Shown here: in pieces, positions 6,969-9,914 of the stretch
Layout: each line of letters opens with the position of its first letter
Position numbering within the stretch: position 1 is the first letter of the stretch
NCBI GenBank assembly: GCA_030037575.1
Contig: JASHRB010000206.1
Coordinates: 1 to 9,914 of the forward strand
DNA: 9,914 nt
From: Candidatus Sulfotelmatobacter sp.
GTDB lineage: Bacteria; Acidobacteriota; Terriglobia; Terriglobales; Acidobacteriaceae
Direction of reading: 5' to 3'
Notes under the pieces: generated by a model
The model's database searches: none
Told to the model about the DNA's origin: nothing
Seen by the model: the letters and a program-made list of their open reading frames with translations, nothing else
Translations under genes and position numbers: made by a program

Positions 6969-7618
6969 GTCAACCCTGGGGCGTGCAGGTTGTCGCGATG
7001 GAAGGGCAAGCCCTCGCGCAAAGGGACGGGGTTTGAGCAACCGCCCCAGCCCCACCAACACTGGCACATCGGATGTTTCCTACATTAACCTGTCGGGCAC
7101 GTTCTACTACTTGTGCAGCGTGCTGGATGGATACAGTCGCTTCCTGGTGCATTGGGATCTGCGGGAGTCCATGACCGAAGCCGAGATCGAAGTCATTCTG
7201 GAGCGAGCCAAGGAAAAGTACCCGGAGGCCAAACCCAGGATCATCTCGGACAACGGACCGCAGTTCATCGCCCGTGACTTCAAGAGAGTTTATTCGGATC
7301 TCCGGCATGACCCACGTGCGAACCTCGCCATTTTATCCGCAGTCGAACGGAAAATTGGAAAGGTGTGGCACAAATCGCTGAAAAGCGAATGCATTCGGCC
7401 GCTTACACCCGCTGACGCTGGAAGATGCGCGGCGCTTGATTCAAACCTACGTGGATCGCTACAACACGGTGCGTCTGCACAGCGCGATCGGTTATGTGAC
7501 GCCGCAGGATATGCTGGCGGGACGACAGGCGGAGATCCACGCGGCGCGCGATCGTAAGTTGGAAGAGGCCCGTCAACAGCGACAACTGCGGCGGCAGCAG
7601 GCACCGCCATCGTGCTGA
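6969..7618 (+). pseudogene. IS3-type integrase-core transposase, 5'-truncated with several indels
   Basis: This is a remnant of a DDE integrase (rve domain) of the IS3/IS481-like group. Following the family across frames gives 'RKGTGFEQPPQPHQHWHI', 'DVSYINLSGTFYYLCSVLDG', 'IISDNGPQFIARDFK', 'MTHVRTSPFYPQSNGKLER' and 'WHKSLKSECIRPLTP'. It then continues with 'RRLIQTYVDRYNTVRLHSA' and a normal basic C-terminus ending at 7618. The three catalytic acids can be seen (D of HIDVSY, D of SDNG, E of GKLER) but lie in different frames. I infer four indels: an extra G near 7068, one extra base near 7280, two extra bases near 7362 and an extra C near 7408. The N-terminal helix-turn-helix part (OrfA) is absent. 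The similarity starts about 65 bases after the ISNCY fragment, so one element probably inserted into or recombined with the other. Confidence 0.85.
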
Positions 7619-7740
7619 GGGATACCTTGACGGGGCTCATCGAGCCGATGCTCAGCAGCGCGGGAGCTTACCCTCTCGCGCTGTGCACTGACCGGAACGA
7701 GTCATCGGGACGATAGACCCCAAGATGCCCTTGAAAATCC

Positions 7741-7756
7741 CCGCCCGCCAGGGCGG
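7741..7756. repeat. GC-rich hairpin near the IS3 remnant's right side
   Basis: A perfect 6-bp inverted repeat, CCGCCC and GGGCGG with a 4-base loop, lies about 120 bases past the transposase stop. It may belong to the terminal inverted repeat of the element or to a terminator, but it is too short to decide. The rest of 7619-7835 shows no gene. Confidence 0.3.
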
Positions 7757-7835
7757 AATCTATGCACTAACGGAGAACGTCCCTTCTCCATTTCACGCTG
7801 AGCCAACACAATTGTGTTCTAAGAAAGATTAAGCG

Positions 7836-8152
7836 GCTCTGAACGAGAATCTGTAAAAAGATGCATATGACGCGGGTTTCTGAGAAACGGCGATCTTGGT
7901 CTGAGATGGCCGGGAAACGTCAAAACATCGCCAATTCCTCGAAAATGAGAGGGTTTCGCTGTGGAAATGACGCTCCGCGGGCAGGTTGAGAGATCGGTTC
8001 TAACAGATTCATCCGAAGCCCCGCGGAGCTTGGAAACCGCACAGAACGCGGGTTCCCACATTTCCCCAGCGACTGCTGCTGCGATTGACCCATTTGACGA
8101 GATTCTAAAAAGCCGCGAAAAACGCTAAGTTTTACAGATTCTTGCACAGAAC
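7836..8152. mobile_element. Non-coding element bounded by inverted repeats (MITE-like candidate)
   Basis: The ends are 23-bp inverted repeats with 19 matches (7836-7858 against 8130-8152), including a perfect 13-bp core AGAATCTGTAAAA (7846-7858). Twelve bases further in on both sides comes CGCGG (7871-7875) and its complement (8113-8117). Near the middle are two more nested pairs: a 13-bp pair with 12 matches (7957-7969 and 8059-8071) and a perfect 9-bp pair GCTCCGCGG (7972-7980) and CCGCGGAGC (8021-8029). The pairs are nearly concentric around position 8000, so the whole segment can fold back on itself. No convincing gene is present. An open minus-strand frame at 7920-8219 looks accidental. 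A non-autonomous transposon or a structured intergenic repeat fits best. No clear target-site duplication was found. Confidence 0.5.
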
Positions 8153-8267
8153 GAATTAGGTAAAACCAAAATAGCAACACCCATAATTCAAGCTGTCTCG
8201 AGTTATCATACACTAGCAAGTGAGGAAGGGAGAACCTTAACTAGTTTCGGACGCTAATCATTAAAAA

Positions 8268-8504
8268 ATGACTAAACTGCAGGTTTTAATTATCTTCGCG
8301 CAGGGCAACCGATTTCTTAAGCCGGACGATGTGCTTGATAAGTTTAGGCCGGTCCCAGATCGCCGGTCGTTTTACAGCTATCTCGGGCGGCTTCGGGATC
8401 AAGGCTTGCTGGAGCGCCATCCCAACTTCAGACGGGGACAATTAGCCTATCGTCTGACTGAAAGGGGAAAGGCAAGAATAGCTTATTTGCGTCGAAACCC
8501 ATGA
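8268..8504 (+). CDS. Small winged-helix DNA-binding protein
   Basis: This is a 78-residue protein that is almost entirely one winged-helix domain. Helix 1 is 'KLQVLIIFAQG'. The helix-turn-helix is 'KPDDVLDKFRPVPDRRSFYS' with recognition helix 'YLGRLRDQGLLERH', and the beta-wing is 'RRGQLAYRLTERGKARIAYL'. It resembles PadR/MarR-like minimal domains but has no effector or dimerisation part, so it may be a small regulator. An in-frame TAA just upstream (8262-8264) fixes the start at ATG 8268. The leader is A-rich and lacks a good ribosome site close to the ATG. A GAGGAAGGGAG stretch about 35-45 bases upstream is too far away. It lies directly after the inverted-repeat element and converges on the minus-strand chimeric gene. 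The target is unknown. Confidence 0.75.
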   Translation: MTKLQVLIIFAQGNRFLKPDDVLDKFRPVPDRRSFYSYLGRLRDQGLLERHPNFRRGQLAYRLTERGKARIAYLRRNP

Positions 8505-8520
8505 GCCTCCACGAGCCGCC

Positions 8521-8559
8521 GGTAGTGTCCTTCTAAATTCAAATTAGAAGGACACTACC
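8521..8559. repeat. Perfect 16-bp palindromic hairpin
   Basis: GGTAGTGTCCTTCTAA (8521-8536) is followed by a 7-base A/T-rich loop and its exact complement (8544-8559). It starts 16 bases after the winged-helix gene stop, in a convergent intergenic region, so it could act as a bidirectional terminator, though no T-tract follows. Its length and perfection also fit a REP-like unit or two abutted transposon ends. Confidence 0.8.
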
Positions 8560-8608
8560 CGAGCCGCATTCCTTCATCCGATAAACGCAACCGGTCCCGG
8601 CAGGCTCT

Positions 8609-8632
8609 AACGTTACGTATGTACGTAACGTT
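8609..8632. repeat. Perfect 11-bp palindrome with 2-base centre
   Basis: AACGTTACGTA (8609-8619), a TG centre, and the exact complement TACGTAACGTT (8622-8632). A further C-G pair and a T-G wobble extend it outward. It lies 43 bases downstream of the stop of the minus-strand gene. It could be an operator-like protein site or a cruciform/terminator stem. No T-tract is present. Confidence 0.75.
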
Positions 8633-8675
8633 GGCGTTGTGCCATGACCACCGACCAGAAGGATTCACCCTTGAA

Positions 8676-9716
8676 TCAGTCGTTTTCTTTCACACGCAAA
8701 TCCCGAGACAACTCTCCAGTACCACAGTTTCGGCAAGCGCCGTCGAGGGCTGGCCCTTGGTAGCCGCATGAGCACTCGATGTAATATTCACGGCGAACAA
8801 TGACGTGCCTGATTTTGGCTCTTTCCTGTGCACAAATTTCCCGGGAGCGGCGGAACGTCACTAGGCCTTGCCCTCCGAGGGAGTCAGATAAAAAGTGAAT
8901 CTGCGATTTGGACCTCGCGCGCGGAAATTTTGGATCATGCACAATCTTTAGGATTAGCTCCGAGAACGGAACAAGACTCCCCGTGATGCCCGGTGCATTT
9001 TCCCGAACGGCTCTGACGACCTCTTCGGGAGACTGCGCGGCCAAAAGTCGCGGGCCCAGTTTCGGCCAGAACTGGAGCAACACGACGCGATAGTGGTCGG
9101 CTTGTCCCAGCAGGATTGAACGCTTTATGTTAGGCGGTCTGCCTCGTCCTGGCTTTTTCTTCAGCTCCTCAGATTTTTTCTTTTGAGCCGAGGTCGCGGG
9201 GGCAGGCGAAGTACTGTCGGCATTACTGGTCGCAGAACCCGCGTTGGCGTTGGGCGAGGCTGCCATCACAAAAGCCGAGGGCGGCAGTCCCCCCACGGTT
9301 GCCGCATCCCCGGCCTTCATCGCGTACGGCACGCTTACGAAAAAGACCCTCGGCTGTTCGGGCTGATTCTCGATCTTTACTCCCAGCCATTGCGCCTGGC
9401 CGTTGGTGAACAGATTCGTCGGCAAGCCGTTGGCTTGTGTCAGCCCGAGATAGACCGAGTACTGGCCGGCGCTGCCCAGTTGCACGTTCTGCGTCTCGCT
9501 CCATAGCGCCTGGCCAGCGATGGAGTTGTTATACAAAGAGAAAGTAATGCTGACAGTGCCGCTCAGCGGAGTTCCACCTTCGTCTGTAGCAAAGCTGGAA
9601 AACTGAATCACCGGCGGCACTGAAACCAAAGCTGAACTGTTATTGGAAGTCTGCGCAGTCAACGGCAGAATCATGCAGACGAATGCGATGAGCACTGCCC
9701 CAATTCGAAGTTTCAT
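8676..9716 (-). CDS. Chimeric protein: exported N-terminal half joined to AT-hook/zinc-ribbon half
   Basis: This is one open frame of 346 residues. Residues 1-22 form a signal peptide (MKLRIGAVLIAFVCMILPLT, then AQ). Residues 25-152 match, by recall, a common exported acidobacterial domain ('VPPVIQFSSFATDEGGTPLS', 'VFFVSVPYAMKAGDAATVGG'), which normally leads into a long extracellular tail. After a Ser/Ala/Pro linker (153-177), residues 178-346 are different. They comprise a Lys-rich start, an AT-hook-like GRGRPP (190-195), 'SQIHFLSDSLGGQGLVTFRR' followed by SREICAQER (271-299), and a zinc ribbon with Cys315, Cys317, Cys328 and Cys331. The second half resembles small cytoplasmic acidobacterial hypothetical proteins with their own start. 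Exporting a nucleic-acid-binding-type domain makes little sense, so a recombination-derived fusion near 9185 is likely. The ATG at 9716 is fixed by the signal peptide, but its ribosome site is displaced by an insertion sequence. Confidence 0.7.
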   Translation of the reverse strand: MKLRIGAVLIAFVCMILPLTAQTSNNSSALVSVPPVIQFSSFATDEGGTPLSGTVSITFSLYNNSIAGQALWSETQNVQLGSAGQYSVYLGLTQANGLPTNLFTNGQAQWLGVKIENQPEQPRVFFVSVPYAMKAGDAATVGGLPPSAFVMAASPNANAGSATSNADSTSPAPATSAQKKKSEELKKKPGRGRPPNIKRSILLGQADHYRVVLLQFWPKLGPRLLAAQSPEEVVRAVRENAPGITGSLVPFSELILKIVHDPKFPRARSKSQIHFLSDSLGGQGLVTFRRSREICAQERAKIRHVIVRREYYIECSCGYQGPALDGACRNCGTGELSRDLRVKEND

Positions 9717-9717
9717 C

Positions 9718-9914
9718 GTAAGCGTCAGAGCAACCGCGTTCTAGGCAGAGCGCGAGTTCCGTGTTGAAATCGCTCCATGACAGACGAACAAGCAGTAATA
9801 GGAAGGCAACGGCGGACGCCTGCGCAGATGGAGCAGATCGTGCGCGAGTTCCGCGACAGTGGATTGAACGGTCGGCAGTTCTGCCGACGCCAGGATCTGG
9901 CGCCCAGCGTGCTG
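9718..9914 (+). mobile_element. IS66-family insertion sequence, left end (partial)
   Basis: At 9718 the sequence reads GTAAGCGTCAGAGC. IS66-family terminal repeats start GTAA, often GTAAGCG. A TnpA-like reading frame starts 59 bases further in, as in that family. The rest of the element is outside the window, so the 8-bp target duplication typical of IS66 cannot be checked. The 8 bases flanking it inside the window are 9710-9717 (GTTTCATC). Confidence 0.75.
9777..9914 (+). CDS. tnpA: IS66-family accessory protein TnpA, N-terminal part
   Basis: ATG 9777 opens a frame that continues off the window, with 46 codons visible. It reads MTDEQAVIGRQRRTPAQMEQ, then IVREFRDSGLNGRQFCRRQD and LAPSVL. This is the helix-turn-helix start of the small IS66 accessory protein TnpA, in which 'F...SGL...FCR...L..S.L' is conserved. 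The protein is normally about 100 residues and is followed by tnpB and the tnpC transposase. It takes part in IS66 transposition, with a role not well defined. No strong ribosome site is visible. The coding sequence is intact as far as it can be seen, so this may be the most recently arrived element here. Confidence 0.75.
   Translation, partial: MTDEQAVIGRQRRTPAQMEQIVREFRDSGLNGRQFCRRQDLAPSVL

Noticed and set aside
6903..7069. Plausible-looking minus-strand peptide ahead of the ISNCY fragment
   Set aside because: The plus strand here encodes the recognisable start of the IS3-type integrase (RKGTGFEQPPQPHQHWHI), so the minus reading is a shadow at least over 6969-7069.
7920..8219. Minus-strand 99-codon open frame
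   Set aside because: It lies mostly within the nested inverted repeats, has a composition without domain features, and its extent crosses the right end of the repeat element.
1..9914. CRISPR arrays, tRNA or rRNA genes, defence or biosynthetic clusters
   Set aside because: I saw no regularly spaced direct repeats, no cloverleaf or rRNA landmarks, and no defence or biosynthetic genes beyond the toxin-antitoxin pair.

Overview
The window looks like an accessory, rearranged stretch of a soil Acidobacteriota chromosome. The reasons are the Oar-type TonB-dependent receptor remnant, the secreted 'PPVIQFSSF' family protein, the AT-hook/zinc-ribbon hypothetical protein and the types of insertion sequence, all of which I associate with that phylum. 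This assignment is recall-based, not computed. I found no tRNA, rRNA or CRISPR array.

Left part (1-3300). On the minus strand, the 5' end of a group II intron (80 down to 1) interrupts an outer-membrane-type protein gene (81-558). Upstream of that gene lies the C-terminal end of a TonB-dependent receptor that has lost its N-terminal part and its natural stop. An intact short-chain dehydrogenase/reductase follows on the plus strand (1498-2292). Next comes a complete minus-strand type II toxin-antitoxin operon: a Phd/YefM antitoxin and a VapC-like PIN toxin that abut exactly, with a palindromic operator next to a good -10 box.

Middle (3500-7800) is an insertion-sequence graveyard. An ECF sigma factor is cut after region 2 and joined to the N-terminal part of an IS1182-type transposase, which also carries an in-frame stop. 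Two short ISNCY-type transposase pieces lie on opposite strands at 4355-4512 and 6773-6902. Between them sit a frameshifted, cysteine-rich, probably exported protein and an intact exported HEAT-repeat protein, arranged like an operon. An IS3-type integrase remnant with several indels follows.

Right part (7800-9914). A roughly 317-bp non-coding element is bounded by inverted repeats and precedes a small winged-helix gene. That gene converges on a minus-strand gene across an intergenic region with two perfect palindromes. The minus-strand gene appears to be a chimera of an exported N-terminal half and an AT-hook/zinc-ribbon C-terminal half. An IS66-family element begins one base before its start codon, and the first 46 codons of that element's tnpA run off the window.

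The genes most likely to be functional are the SDR, the toxin-antitoxin pair, the HEAT protein, the winged-helix protein and possibly the chimera. The rest is decaying or truncated. The main points of interest are the intron boundary, the inverted-repeat element, the chimeric gene and the clues to past rearrangement.
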